From Lytechinus pictus (taxonomy: Eukaryota; Echinodermata; Echinoidea; Temnopleuroida; Toxopneustidae), in contig NC_087252.1 of NCBI RefSeq assembly GCF_037042905.1, forward strand, positions 16,177,201 to 16,241,200: a stretch of 64,000 bases of DNA, given 5' to 3'. A program made the translations under genes and the position numbers. Shown here piece by piece: positions 11,657-22,639 of this stretch. The notes beneath the pieces were generated by a model. That model saw only the letters and a program-made list of their open reading frames with translations, was not told the DNA's origin and did no database searches. How positions within the stretch are numbered: position 1 is the first letter of the stretch; every line of letters starts with the position of its first letter.

Positions 11657-12208
11657 CCCCGGGGGGGCCACTTACATTGACGAGTGGATACCATGCGCGA
11701 CCAAAAAAACACGTAAAAAGGATGTCCTTTTCACGATAGGGCACGTTACGTACGTAACGTGATAAGGGTGTCAAAAACACAAAAATAATGAAAAAAGGGT
11801 GTCTATTTCGCTAGGAAAATTACGTGTTTAGGGTCGAATTTGCGGGAATGATAAAACAAAATTAAAATGTTTTATAAAGGATGTCCATTTTGCCCCAACA
11901 CTTCGTGTTTAGAGTCCGATTTGCGCGAGGTGTGGAAGGTGGGGTCGTACTAAACCAAATAAGGTAAAGCCGACGACCGAAGGACCCGTAACAATAAAAC
12001 ATTCCTGTACTTGTTTAGGGGTTCATTTCAGGGAATATTTGCCAAAAGTATCGTTTTGTTTCCAATACTTGTTAAGGGTATGGTTTCACACGCCAATACT
12101 TGTTAAGGGGTGCATTTTCAGAATATGGAAATTACGTGTTTAGGGTGCTTTTCGAGACCCCATGGTCGCGCATGGTATCCACTCGTGAATGAAAGTGGCC
12201 CCCCCGGG
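11657..12208. mobile_element. 552-bp palindromic MITE with CCCCGGGGGGG ends
   Basis: CCCCGGGGGGGCCACTTACA at the left is mirrored by AAAGTGGCCCCCCCGGG at the right. Inside, GAGTGGATACCATGCGCG is mirrored by CGCGCATGGTATCCACTC. The element carries repeated TTACGTGTTTAGGG words and no ORF, so it is a non-autonomous DNA transposon. Confidence 0.88.
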
Positions 12209-12429
12209 AGAAATAAAGAACAAATATTAAGCTAATTCATTCTTAAACTTTCAAAGAAAAAAAAAAGCTCCAAAAGCAGAGGCAAAAATCGTCATTTCTT
12301 GACTGGTTGCCAACCAAAACCAAACAAGAAGAAATTTGTATGTTAAGAAGTTCGTATTTCTATTTTAAAACTTCTTTCTTGCTTTAGACCCCCCCCCCCC
12401 TTCGTTATTCCTGACTCAGCAGATCTTCC

Positions 12430-12726
12430 TTCAATCACCGGGCGCGGGCGGGCCTGCGCATGCGCACTGAGTGCCACTGATCGATATCGTCCGTATAATT
12501 ATATATGCAAATTAACCAGCGCCGCCAAACGCAAACCGCCAATCTAATTTGAATTTGAAAGAGCCATCTTCGCCGCGCCGTTAATTTGCACCGCACTTTT
12601 ATCGAGTGCTAGTGCGATAAAGAAGGGTAAAGAAGGCCGTTTTAATAATAATTCAACCACTGAAATCACACGGACCAGATTTGGACAATGACTTGAAAGC
12701 TAAGACATTCGCAGTAGGCTCTACAG
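12430..12726 (+). promoter_or_regulatory. CpG-rich promoter with NRF1 site and non-coding first exon
   Basis: CpG dinucleotides are dense here compared with the flanks. The word TGCGCATGCGCA (about 12454-12465) matches the NRF1 consensus, a common element of TATA-less housekeeping promoters. A strong donor, CTACAG|GTAAGTTAAC, follows at 12726/12727. The sequence before it has no long open frame, so I infer a 5' untranslated first exon ending at 12726. The transcription start cannot be placed, but 12550-12620 is plausible. CpG-rich sequence continues to about 12910. Confidence 0.55.
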
Positions 12727-13295
12727 GTAAGTTAACAATTTTCTATGATTTTCTTTTCGTAGTTTGTTAAATGGCGCGGCTCGCAGCTAGCTGCGGGGCT
12801 AGCTGTAACGTTAGACTTAGAGTTCGTCAGGACATCCTGTTACTGCCCCTCAGCGCTGCCTGCCGGCCGCGACTAGCCGGGCGTGGATGTGTGGCTGCCA
12901 TGCCGGTGCAAGTCTGCGCACATACATCATATTGACCTTACGATTTGTGTTAAGATTTAACATGAATTTCTTTTTATTTCACAAAATCTTTCAGTTGATA
13001 TTGTTCCATATATTGTTATAAGTAAATGAGAGAGATATGTGATCGAATGTGAAACTGATTTTCTTGGTCTTGGAAAAAATCTGAGACTCGGCCAGTTATG
13101 ATTTTCAATTTCAGATTTAACATTATGATAGTGGCCAGCGCCTCGTGTCTGCGCACCAATCACTTTACACACGATTTGAGGATTTTGATGAGATTTTGAA
13201 ATGCCGAAAATCGAAATTCATTATTTTTTCCACCATTTTAAGAGTCTGATTTTTTCATGAATAGCTGTTTATCACTTTTTGACTGTGTATTTCAG

Positions 13296-13473
13296 GAGAG
13301 AGGGAGACCCAAAACCACCTGGAGTCATACTGAGCCTCGAGGAGGAGATGAAGTCAGTGAACATGACCTGGGGTACCGGGCGGTAGTTTCCAGAAGAAGG
13401 CCCAGCTCAGAACCGCCAGGACTCAGGAGTGGAGATCCGAATACTTCGTTGCTGCCCTCCATATGAGGAGGCT
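13296..13473 (+). other. Putative second exon, mostly untranslated
   Basis: A good acceptor (GTATTTCAG) precedes 13296 and a strong donor (GCT|GTAAGTTAGG) follows 13473. GC content and complexity rise exactly within these limits. The frame that ends ..HMRRL in phase 2 has a stop at 13364 and then an ATG at 13463. Spliced to the exon at 27698 it would read MRRL-YIASTSKERV.. without interruption. Whether this is a coding start or part of a long non-coding RNA is open. The 14-kb intron would contain the CCATGG arrays and the LINE. Confidence 0.45.
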
Positions 13474-13817
13474 GTAAGTTAGGTAATTCAGATGTCAAGT
13501 TTTCTTTTGGGGTCTTTGTGTATCTTCTATTATGAGAATTATTGAAAAGAGATGGTGATTTAATGGTTTTAAAGATGTAAAATATGAAATTCTAGCACTT
13601 TTTTTAGGCCTAATATGAGTTCGGACACCCTACTTATAATTTTTTTTTGAGGAGCGCGATATTTTTGTACATGACCCAAGCCTAGTTTCACCACAGATTA
13701 ATTAATAGCTACACAGCTGTTGCATTTACAATTTTAATAACAATCTACAACAATTGAGCATTTTATAAAATTGAGTGTGTCTAGGAAAGCAAATTCGGAG
13801 GCATAAGGAGAGCCATT

Positions 13818-15535
13818 CCCTTGTAAAAAAAAACCATGGTTTGATGTTAAGGTAAAACCATGGTTTTGCATTGGATCCATCGTACAGTAATTTCATAGTT
13901 TAACCATAGTAAGATATGGTTTAATTATGGTGAAATCATGGTGCACTAGTGTTTAACCATAGTTAAACTATAGCTTTAGCATGGGTAAACCATGGTAACC
14001 ATGGTTAAATGGTGTTAAATTGGAACGCACTTACCATGACATTACTATGGCATAACCATGGTCACAACTGTGTTTTTACCATATTTTAACAATGGTTAAG
14101 AAAGTATAAAACCATGGTAAAGAGAAGGTGAAACCATGGTTAGAAAAAGGTGAAACCATTGTTTTACAGCTGCCAAACCACATAATTACAACCCGAATCA
14201 CGGTAAAACCATAATCAATTGTATGGTAGACCCACCTTTTGACCATAGTGCAATATTGTATGATGATGGTTAAACCATGTCAAAGTACTGTCTAGCCATG
14301 GTTTAACCATGGTTTACCACGGTTAAACTATAGGTTTAGCATGGGTAAACCATGGTAACCATGGTTAAAAGGTGTTAAATTGGAACGCACTTACCATGAC
14401 ATTACTATGGCATAACCATGGTCACAATTATGTTTTTACCATAGTTTAACCATGGTTAAGAAAGTATAAAACCATGGTAAAGAGAAGGTGAAACCATGGT
14501 TAGTAAAAGGTGAAACCATTGTTTTACAGCTGCCAAACCACATAATTACAACCCAAATCACGGTAAAACCATAATCAATTGTATGGTAAACCCACCTTTT
14601 AACCATAGTGCAATATTGTATGATGATGGTTGAACCATGTCAAAGTACTGTCTAGCCATGGTTTAACTATGGTGTACCACGGTTAAACTATAGGTTTAGC
14701 ATGGGTAAACCATGGTAACCATGGTTAAAAGGTGTTAAATTGGAACGCACTTACCATGACATTACCATGGCATAACCATGGTCACAACTGTGTTTTTACC
14801 GTACTATAACCACGGTTAAGAAAAGGTGAAACTATGGTTAAGAAAGTATAAAACCATGGTAAAGGGTAGGTAAAACCATGGTAAAGCGAAGGTGAAACCA
14901 TGGTTAGAAAACGGTGAAACCATTGTTTTACAGCAGCCAAACCACATAATTACAACCCAAATCACGGTAAAACCATGATCAATCATATGGTAAAACCACC
15001 TTTTAACCATTAGTGCAATATTGTATGATGATGGTTAAACCATGTCAAAGTACTGTAACCATGGTTTAACCATTGTATACCACGGTTTAACCATAATGTG
15101 CCACAGTTAATCAATGGTTTCATTGTAGATAAACCATGGCTACCATGGTTTAACCGTGGTTACAACCTTGTTTTTATTGTGGTAAATCCATCGTTTCAAA
15201 GTGTCTTTACTATGGTTAAGAAAAGGTGAAACAATGATTTTAAAACAGAAACAGCGATAATAACATGGTTATGCAATGAAATCCAAAGTATAACCATGGT
15301 TTCACTACAAACCAATCATAGAATTACCATGGTCTTGCATCCTCAAAATCATGGTAAAAGCATGGTTAATATTGGATCCATTGTGTGACATACCCATGGT
15401 TTAACCATGGTGCATGATGGTCTGATGATGGTTAAACCATGGTGCACCTTGGTCTGCCCATGGTTTGGACATCCTTCAACCGTGATCGTACTACAGTTAC
15501 TGTGATTTAACTATGGTAAATTTGAAAGGATTTAC
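13818..15535. repeat. Minisatellite B: AACCATGGTT array with 360-bp higher-order unit
   Basis: The array starts with the cap CCCTTGT-A9-CCATGG at 13818. Its short unit is the palindrome AACCATGGTT with spacers. Three higher-order units of exactly 360 bases are visible: the word TTGGAACGCACTTACCATG recurs near 14020, 14380 and 14740. Units two and three are closest to each other. After about 15060 the array decays, and no cap is found on the right. All ORFs inside are translations of the repeat. Confidence 0.88.
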
Positions 15536-15889
15536 AACAGTATTACCATTTCCATTCATGAATTCATCGTGCATAAATTATCTCGGCACGAGCAGACGAC
15601 TTAGACTTGAACTATGATCGAAATAAACTTCGAATTAGTGGTGAATAGGCATCATAATTACACAATAGGTGTTATTTTGGGGGCAATGTAGATCAAGTAA
15701 GTAGTAGTCAAGTTGGACATTACTGTTTATTTTGATGATTGTGTTAACCAAGCGAATCGGCCGACGTATTTTTTTTTTCTTTTCGATGCACCGATTTCGC
15801 AAAATCTGCACCGGCGCTCGATGACATCGATCAAACACCGATTTTAAAACCGATCAAAGTTATGATATTTCAAAATCTTTGAGTTTTTT

Positions 15890-16135
15890 ATATTGACACC
15901 TAAACATGGCCTAAGTTCAGTAACCCCAGATGACCTTTGACCTTGATCATGTGACCTGAAATGTATAGCAGATCGATCAGTGATACTTGGTTACCCTTAT
16001 ACCCAAGTTTCATGAAATAGGACCAAATTCTTCCAAAGTTATTATACCATTTCGAAAACTTAACCAAGGTTAAGATTTGGTGTTGACGCCGCCGCCGGAA
16101 AAGCGGCGCCTATGTCTCACTTCTGCTATGCAAGT
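15890..16135 (+). repeat. Fragment of TGACCTTTGACC-bearing dispersed repeat
   Basis: The segment contains a perfect DR1 word TGACCTTTGACC (15931-15942), then a CAAGTTTCATGAAATA block and a GC-rich end GACGCCGCCGCCGGAAAAGCG, closing with GTCTCACTTCTGCTATGC and its partial complement GTGAGAC. It resembles the family at 17.9-18.4 kb and separates two pieces of CCATGG repeat. Confidence 0.6.
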
Positions 16136-16325
16136 GAGACAATAAAACCGTGGTTCTCAAGCTCAAACCAAAGTTTAACTGTAGTTTCACAGCCAGAAAC
16201 GATGATAAATCCCTGGTTCTACAAACCAAACCACAGTAGAGCCATGGTTTTACAACCGACCTCTGGTATAACCATCAACTGCTATACCACCCAAACCAGA
16301 GTATAACCATGGTCGTATGGTCATA
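16136..16325. repeat. Decayed CCATGG minisatellite fragment
   Basis: Scattered AACCATGG, AAACCA and CCAGAG words continue the style of array B, but with strong divergence. It was probably the right end of array B before the repeat at 15890-16135 inserted. Confidence 0.6.
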
Positions 16326-17158
16326 CACAGCATACACGTCATCCAACCTGTCTGCTTTTTACCTCTATCATATTATCTGCTGAAATGAGATAAAGTGGAA
16401 ACTCAGTATAAGGAGGACCTTGGGATCATGAACCTTGTTATTATACCTGGAATCTAACTTCACCAGGGCACAAAAACAAAAGGACCTTGGACCAGCAAAT
16501 TTGACTGTTATATTGGGAATCTCTGTATATTGAGTTTCTAGTGTATCAGCGAAAGAAAAGAGTCAATTAAAATACAGTTACAATGTACACATTCGGCTAC
16601 ATCATCAAAGAGCCACATTGGTGATGGTATAATAAGAAATTACATTTAAAATTGTAGGTCAGTCAGACAGATAATATGACAGAGGTCATATTCCACACTA
16701 CACATCGCCACTTATTGTATCAATCAGTGAGTGATCACACAATGACCTAAAAAGGGACAAAATGCAAATCAGTGTTAAGAACAACGCAATGAAAACTTTT
16801 AATAAAAATAAAGTCAAACACATCTAATACAGTACTACCTGCACAGCTCTGGAAACATTACCCAAGTTAGCTGACAAAAGAGGCAAGTCTTTATACATGG
16901 CAGGTTTGAATACATATCTATAAAAGACCCCACATAAATTTTAATACATTCTTTATAAATTTTGTACTTTTCACACAAACAGTTAGCACAGATATGGCAA
17001 GCTAAACTAAGTAAGGAATGTATACATGTACTCCTGAAAACTGTTTTATTACTGCTGATTTCATATAACTGATTTGGCCAAGAAGACATGTTAGAAAAAC
17101 TTTATACAAAAAACAAAAGAAAATAACTAGATGGATTCTCGACTGCACACAGTCGAAA
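16326..17158. other. Gene-free stretch; 16965-17110 is duplicated at 18466 and 18651
   Basis: No ORF is credible. The block around GTTAGCACAGATATGGCAAG and CTCCTGAAAACTGTTTT recurs at 18474-18545, and its first part occurs again at 18670. The copies are diverged. The segment could be 3' untranslated sequence of the minus-strand gene at 19.9-21.1 kb, but no direct evidence shows this. Confidence 0.4.
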
Positions 17159-17327
17159 TTTATGCCTCCGCCATTGCCACTAGATCAGAAATATGTTGCA
17201 CAGGTAATTTCCCATAAATCTTCAAATTTGTTCTATTCTTTTTATATTAAATAATGTATGCCTTATCCCAACATAAATAAACACTGAATGTTCAGTGCAT
17301 GTTTGAGCTGCTAAGAAAAATTTTTAC

Positions 17328-17407
17328 AGGCCGGCTCGGGTAGGAATCGAACCCACGACCTTCTGGTTATCAGACAGGCGTCATACCACTTGACCACCGA
17401 GAAGCCC
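17328..17407 (-). tRNA. tRNA-like sequence (Ile-GAT-like loop), SINE head or pseudogene
   Basis: On the minus strand an A-box-like GTGGTCAAGTGG and a perfect B-box GGTTCGATTCC are correctly spaced, and the anticodon loop reads CTGATAA. Stem pairing is imperfect: the acceptor stem has mismatches and the anticodon stem pairs over only three bases. I therefore favour a tRNA-derived repeat over a working tRNA gene. It faces a second copy at 17494. Confidence 0.45.
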
Positions 17408-17493
17408 GATGGCTGGTAGCTGGTTTGATTCACATAATAGCAGCAGGTACAGTACTGTGTTGATATATCACATAATAGCAGCCAATAGCCATC

Positions 17494-17577
17494 GGGCTTA
17501 ATTCCTGGTGGTCTAGTTGTATGACGCCTGTCTAGTAACCAGGAGATCGTGAGTTCGATTCCTACCATAGCTGGCCT
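17494..17577 (+). tRNA. tRNA-like sequence (Thr-AGT-like loop), inverted partner of the preceding one
   Basis: An A-box-like GTGGTCTAGTTG and a B-box AGTTCGATTCC are present with loop CTAGTAA. It is a diverged reverse-complement partner of 17328-17407. The 85 bp between them carries a direct repeat TCACATAATAGCAGC (near 17431 and 17469). The pair would fold into one long hairpin if transcribed through. Confidence 0.45.
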
Positions 17578-18443
17578 GAACATTTGGTGTTCACTTATAT
17601 TTGGATAAGGCAAAAATTATTCAATAAAATTAAATCTACCCAACGGAAAACCTTGATTGATATTTTCTATTATCATATTGATCACTCTCATATATGCATC
17701 CAAGAACCATTAATATTGAATCTACAAGCAATTGTGACAAGAGACATGAACTCTTTAGACCTTTGAACTTCTCAAGTCAATGTCATAATGTATGCATTGT
17801 CCATATTTGAAATTGATCTATCGAAGTCTTTGGTTTATCACAAGAACAATTTCATGCATACACTGACCTACAATCAAACTTGATATATGAAAATAATTTT
17901 TAGTATTCATAAAACACAAGAAAATTACTAAATGGATAAAAAAGTTGTAAGTATATGACCTTTATGACCTTTGAACTTGGCCCTGCAACCCCCCCAAATT
18001 ACCCCCCCCTATATCAAGCATATATGTACCAAGTTTGGAGTTACTTCCTCTAACATTCCTTTAGTTACACAAGAACAAGATATTTTAAGGCATACTGACC
18101 TCTGTGACCTTTGACCATGTGACCCCAAAATCCAATCAGATCATTCTCCCTCTATTATGTATCTAAAGAATGTACCAAGTTTGAAGTTATTAGCTCCAAT
18201 GGTTAAGTTATCACAAGAACAGGACATTTTAAGGTATATAACGACCTCTGTGACCTTTCACCCGTGACCATAAAATCAAAACAAAGTATTATCCCCCCAG
18301 GATATACCCTCATACCAAGTTTGATGTAAAACCACTCCACGGTTCTTGAGATTTCGACAAAACAAAACGGGACGGACGTACGGACGACCCGAAAACGTAA
18401 TGCCTTCGGCCACTTCGTTGGCGGACGTTGGCGGAGGCATAAA

Positions 18444-18688
18444 AAATCATAAATATTCTAAATAAATTAAGAGTTAGCACAGATATGTCAAGCTTAATTA
18501 AGTATGGAATGCAGAATGATGTCATATACTCCTGAAAACTGTTTTTTTTTGCTGTTGATCTTATAAGATTTGGTTTGACTGAGAAGACAAGGTAGAAAGA
18601 CTATATGTATATACAAAAAAAAATCCCTGAATAAACTGAATAAATTAATGTACTTTTCACACACAGAGGTAGCACAGATATGGCAAGA
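18444..18688. repeat. Second and third copies of the GTTAGCACAGATATG block
   Basis: 18466-18610 matches 16965-17110, and 18651-18688 begins another copy that is cut by the next MITE. The TIR element at 17159-18443 thus sits between tandem copies of an older duplicated segment. Confidence 0.55.
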
Positions 18689-19253
18689 TTAAAGGACAAG
18701 TCCACCCCCCCCCCAAAAAAAAAAAAAAAAAAAACCTTGATTTGAATAAAAAGAGAAAAAGTCAACAAGCATAACACTGAAAATTTCATCAAAATCGGAT
18801 GTAAAATAAGAAAGTTATGACATTTTAAAGTTTTGCTTCATTTCACAAAACGCTTATATGCACACCTCAGTCGGTATGCAAATGAGGGAACTGATGATAT
18901 CACTCACCCACTATTTCTTTTGTATTTTATTATATGAAGTATGAAATATTTTGATTTTCTCGTCATTGTCATGTGAAATGAAGTTTCATTCGTCCCTGAA
19001 CACGTGGAATTTAATTATTTTAACATTTTGTGCTTCAGGCAAGGAGGTCCTAATCATCAAATTCGTAAAAATTGAAATATTGTATAATTCAAACAATAAA
19101 AAACAAAAGAAATAGTGAGTGACATCATTGGCTCACCTAGTTGTGCATATCACTGTTTTGTTGAAAATAAGCGAAACTTTAAAATTTCATGCTAGTTTGA
19201 TTTTTCTCTATTTATTCAAATCAGCATTTTCCTGGGGTGGACTAGACCTTTAA
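18689..19253. mobile_element. 565-bp palindromic MITE, AAAGGACAAGTCCACCC ends
   Basis: TTAAAGGACAAGTCCACCCC at the left is mirrored by GGGGTGGACTAGACCTTTAA at the right, and most of the interior is mirrored too (for example AAAATTTCATCAAAATC near the left). The ends start in TTAA. A homopolymer C/A tract lies at 18704-18734. This is a typical sea-urchin-type repeat. Confidence 0.88.
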
Positions 19254-19324
19254 TTTGAAGATTAGAGACATTGAGTCAAATTTTCAAAAACAGTCAATGA
19301 AACATACACTACTCAATGCATCCT

Positions 19325-19720
19325 CTTCCCAGTGATACATGGTAGCAGGTTTTACATCCATATTTCATACTGTTAAGGTGACATTGCATTAATAAAGATA
19401 TTACCTGAATTTCACAAATTTACTTTCGAGCTACATATTCCAAAATATATCCAGATCATCTCCTATAGTGGTACATGTTAGCACCACGTTTCACATCTAT
19501 ATTTCAAACTGTTAAGGTGACTATGTGTTTAAACAAATAAATTTCACAAATTGACCTTTGACCTACATATTCCAAAATCCATTCAAATCGTCTTCCTATG
19601 ATGGTACATGTTAAACACCAAGTTTTTACATCCATACCTCAAGCTGTTTAGGTGATATTGCTTTGACAAGAAAATAACCTGAATTTTTTTCATACAAGGA
19701 CCACATATGAAGTTCATACC
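19325..19720 (+). repeat. ~135-bp tandem repeat, three diverged units
   Basis: The word TACATGKTAGCA occurs near 19336, 19474 and 19606, giving spacings of about 138 and 132. Each unit continues with a CATCCATATTTC-like block, CTGTTAAGGTGA and a TACATATTCCAAAAT block. The middle unit holds a perfect DR1 word TGACCTTTGACC (19552-19563). Confidence 0.65.
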
Positions 19721-19919
19721 TTACGCAGTCTTGAATAAATTAAGTTTATGAGCAAGTTTGGATAATCCATGTGGAGTTAGAAGTTTCCAATAAATTCTGT
19801 AAATCACTGTAATAGGGAAACATTGAGTAAGCAACTCTATCAACGTCCGTCAGCATTCAATCAATCTCGGGATATTCAGTATATTTCAAAATCTGGTGAG
19901 AAAACTCTGCATAGATTAC

Positions 19920-20089
19920 CTGATCCTCATCAAAGAGCCAAGGATACTTCAGTCGGTCATCAGTGATCCTTGGCCGAGGGACAAAATTTATGATCCATGC
20001 CCTTCTGTCTGCCAGTGTCTTCTGCATGCAGAACTCAACTCTCTTGAAGTCTGGCTGCCTTTTTTTCAGTGCTCATCCACTCTATGTGC
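19920..20089 (-). CDS. Exon of unnamed host-type protein, with apparent 1-base frameshift
   Basis: A donor GATCAG|GTAATC lies at 19920/19919. Upstream the minus strand reads HIEWMSTEK in one frame and RVEFCMQKTLADRRAWIINF.. ITDDRLKYPWLFDEDQ in the next. The switch coincides with a run of seven A on the minus strand (T at 20060-20066). One A fewer would join both parts. The pattern (a basic T.ADRR.WI motif, then RLKYPWLFD) resembles a central region of large uncharacterised proteins in fish and echinoderms that have an N-terminal ubiquitin-like module. This family assignment is from memory of the pattern, not a search. The acceptor (GCAAG|G) is weak but keeps phase with the next exon upstream. 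The frameshift is either a sequencing error or an early pseudogene. Confidence 0.6.
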
Positions 20090-20863
20090 CTTGCAACAGT
20101 GTCAGATTTTGAAAGAATAAAAAATTATACTTAAAAAAGAAAAAACAAAGAATAAAAAATTATACTTAAAAAAGAAAAAACAAATAGATTTAGAATCCTC
20201 ATTCATTTAGTTTCTGTCAAATCACTTTTCATCCGAGTCCTTAATAGATATTTACAGCAAAATTTTACTATTATAGCACGTTTTATGCAACGACACGCCA
20301 GTCTTGTTGCCAAAGACAAGAACAGAAAAGCTCCACTTGGTCACACTTTGCGACTATCTGTCACAAACACACTGTACCAGTTAACATTTGGTGAAAGACC
20401 ATAGCAGAACCAATGTACATGCGAATTGGACTAAAAAATAAACTTTAGGTAAAATCTAATAACAGAGAAATGCATTACAAAATGTCACAACAATGTAGCC
20501 ACTGTAAGATTCCTGCATCAATAGTGATACTCAAACATTAGTAAGTTATAATGCAATAAATATTCTCATATTTATGCATTTACTCACATTTACTTAATTC
20601 ATCAACTCTTAAGGTGCCCCATACACGTTTAAAGCGTTTTCACTGGCCAAGGTCTAATCCTCTTTAATAATCCTTCTGGTTGAGTCTCATATATAACTAT
20701 GTCATGTGAAAAAGAGAAATGCCTTTAAGTTTGGCCATAATCAAGTAATATGTTTATCTAGAAGGATGAATCAATTGCCAAAGAAATTAAATGGCATGCA
20801 CTTGGGCAAGACTATGGCACACTGAGAGTTAATTAGGGTTTCTGTTTGGTACCAGATACTTAC
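20090..20863 (-). other. Intron between the two exons
   Basis: No further exon is apparent. It contains a short direct duplication (AAAAATTATACTTAAAAAAG, two copies 20119-20175). Confidence 0.5.
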
Positions 20864-21130
20864 TCTCCACCATTCACCAGTTGCTGTGCACCGAGGACCA
20901 CAGGTAGTTTGTAATTCTTACTCTCAATGGCCCTGACACAAGTTCGTCCTCTTCCATGTCTGCAAAATCGTTGAATTTGTCTTGCCATGTCTGCAGGAAA
21001 AATATATTCTTCTTTCACTCCAAATGTTGTGCACACCACCCTAAGCAGCTCCCGTTTTGAGGTCTCCTCTGACTTGTTGGTTACCAACACCCTTCTTTGA
21101 TTTTGGCCATATATCAATACAAATTTGTAC
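20864..21130 (-). CDS. Exon of the same unnamed protein (N-terminal module)
   Basis: Clear boundaries: acceptor TTTTCATTCCAG before 21130 and donor GGAGA|GTAAGTATC after 20864. The exon is open over all 89 codons and encodes YKFVLIYGQNQRRVLVTNKS, then ELLRVVCTTFGVKEEYIF and a Cys/Arg-rich region. The first half looks like a small beta-grasp (ubiquitin-like or PB1-like) module with a nucleic-acid or signalling adaptor role, but this is inference. Phase 2 at the donor fits the downstream exon. Upstream exons were not identified. A possible first exon lies near 23.6 kb. Confidence 0.7.
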
Positions 21131-21381
21131 CTGGAATGAAAAGTAATTGATTTTCTTACTAAACCTGAATTTTGAATAAATAATGTATGCAAAGAGCTTT
21201 CAGGATAAATGTGTGTAATCAAAAGATATTGCATGTACATGGACACAAATATTCAGTTTTTGCCTTGATGCAAGAGGCAAACAGACATATTCCAATGTTT
21301 GTCTGGGTTTGGTGATACATATTCCATTCATTTATCTTTTTTTCTAGTATTAGTTTCCTGTCTTCGAATATTAGTAAAATT

Positions 21382-21992
21382 GAAGGGATGGTCCAGGCTG
21401 GAAATATTTATATCTCAATAAATAGAAGAAAATTTACAGAGCAAGATGCTAAAAATTTAATCAAAATCGAATAACAAATAAAGTTTTTGAATTTCAAATG
21501 ATATTATTCCGGTGAAACAGTTCTAGGCATGTCTTAATGAATATTCATTAGGTTGGCTGGTGATGTCATATCCCCACTTGTTTATTTGTGTTTTATTATG
21601 TGAAATTGTATGTGAAATTGGGTTTAATAAAAAAAATTGCTACCAAAAACTAAAATAATTGGATTGACAACTGATTAAGTGGACTAGTTATTTATTGCCT
21701 CAACTTATTTCATCATAATGGAGACACATCATTTACACATGTATGAAAAAATGAAACATTTACGATGTCATGTAATAACATAAGAAAAAATGGAGATGTG
21801 ACATCATCAGCCCACCTAATGAATATTCATGATGATGTGCATATTCCAAAAAATATTGATAAACTTTGAAAATCAATAACTTTGTTATTTGATATCCAAT
21901 TTTGATGAAATTTTCAGCATTTTACTCTGTGAATTTTACTCCATTTATATACTTTTAGATATAAATATTTTCAGCCTGGACCATCCCTTTAA
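21382..21992. mobile_element. MITE, AGGGATGGTCCAGGCTG family, copy 1
   Basis: GAAGGGATGGTCCAGGCTG at the left is mirrored by CAGCCTGGACCATCCCTTTAA at the right. Mirrored inner blocks include TTAATGAATATTCATTAGG and its partner. About 610 bp, no ORF, inserted in intron or flank of the minus-strand gene. Other copies are at 28834 and 54819, with a half copy at about 43920. Confidence 0.88.
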
Positions 21993-22514
21993 CTTCCCGC
22001 TACCAGGAAAGAAAATTGTATTGTAGTCTATTAAAAATTTTGATTTGAAATTAAGATACAGTTACGACACAACGGTCCAGCGATGTTATTTCCATTTTTC
22101 ATCACATGAAATTTAATTCATTTCATAATGACCAACCATACTTAAAATTCATACAAATTTCAGACAATTCCACTATTAGTGACACATATGGAACAACACT
22201 TCCTAAATTAATAACTTAACCCATTTGTGACGAAATTCCACATTACGTGGTTTGGCCTCGGATTTTTCATGAATAGTTGTAGGGCCTATATATGAAAATA
22301 CCAAGGAGACTCGAAAGTAAACACTTATTGGCATTACTTTTCTTTTGGTAACAATCATCGCCGCTATGGCTAGGGAAATGCGCATATCTTTCAGTTGTGT
22401 ACAACCGTGTAGATCTACTATCGTAATGTGCATGCATGCTGTAGAAATTGTCGAAACAAGGAGCCAGCCACGTTCGCACAACCACACTCTGAACTTACCA
22501 CACAAAAAAACAGA
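21993..22514. other. No supported gene
   Basis: Overlapping ORFs on both strands at 22203-22505 lack splice context and similarity. Confidence 0.35.
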
Positions 22515-22615
22515 TTTTCACATGGAAAAACATTTACAGACATATGAATTGTATGAACTTACCAAAAGAAAAAGAAAATTCACATGGAAAAACATATACA
22601 GACATATGAATTGTA
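22515..22615. repeat. Tandem duplication of a ~61-bp segment
   Basis: TTCACATGGAAAAACAT, then TACAGACATATGAATTGTA, occurs twice in a row with one or two differences. Confidence 0.75.
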
Positions 22616-22639
22616 ATCCCGCTTAAAAATAAAGGATTT

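Larger units (their letters stand above)
17159..18443. mobile_element. 1.3-kb element with TTTATGCCTCCGCCA inverted ends
   Basis: TTTATGCCTCCGCCA at 17159 is mirrored by TGGCGGAGGCATAAA ending at 18443. The right half has three diverged units, each with TGACC half-sites and an ACCAAGTTTG block, and ends in a GGACGGACG run. A perfect DR1 word is at 18105-18116. The left half contains an inverted pair of tRNA-like sequences. There is no transposase, so it is non-autonomous. Repeats of this style are common in marine invertebrates. Confidence 0.75.

Noticed and set aside
16835-17089. 84-codon minus-strand ORF
   Set aside because: It lies on a segment repeated at 18466, where the frame is not kept, so it is not protein-coding.
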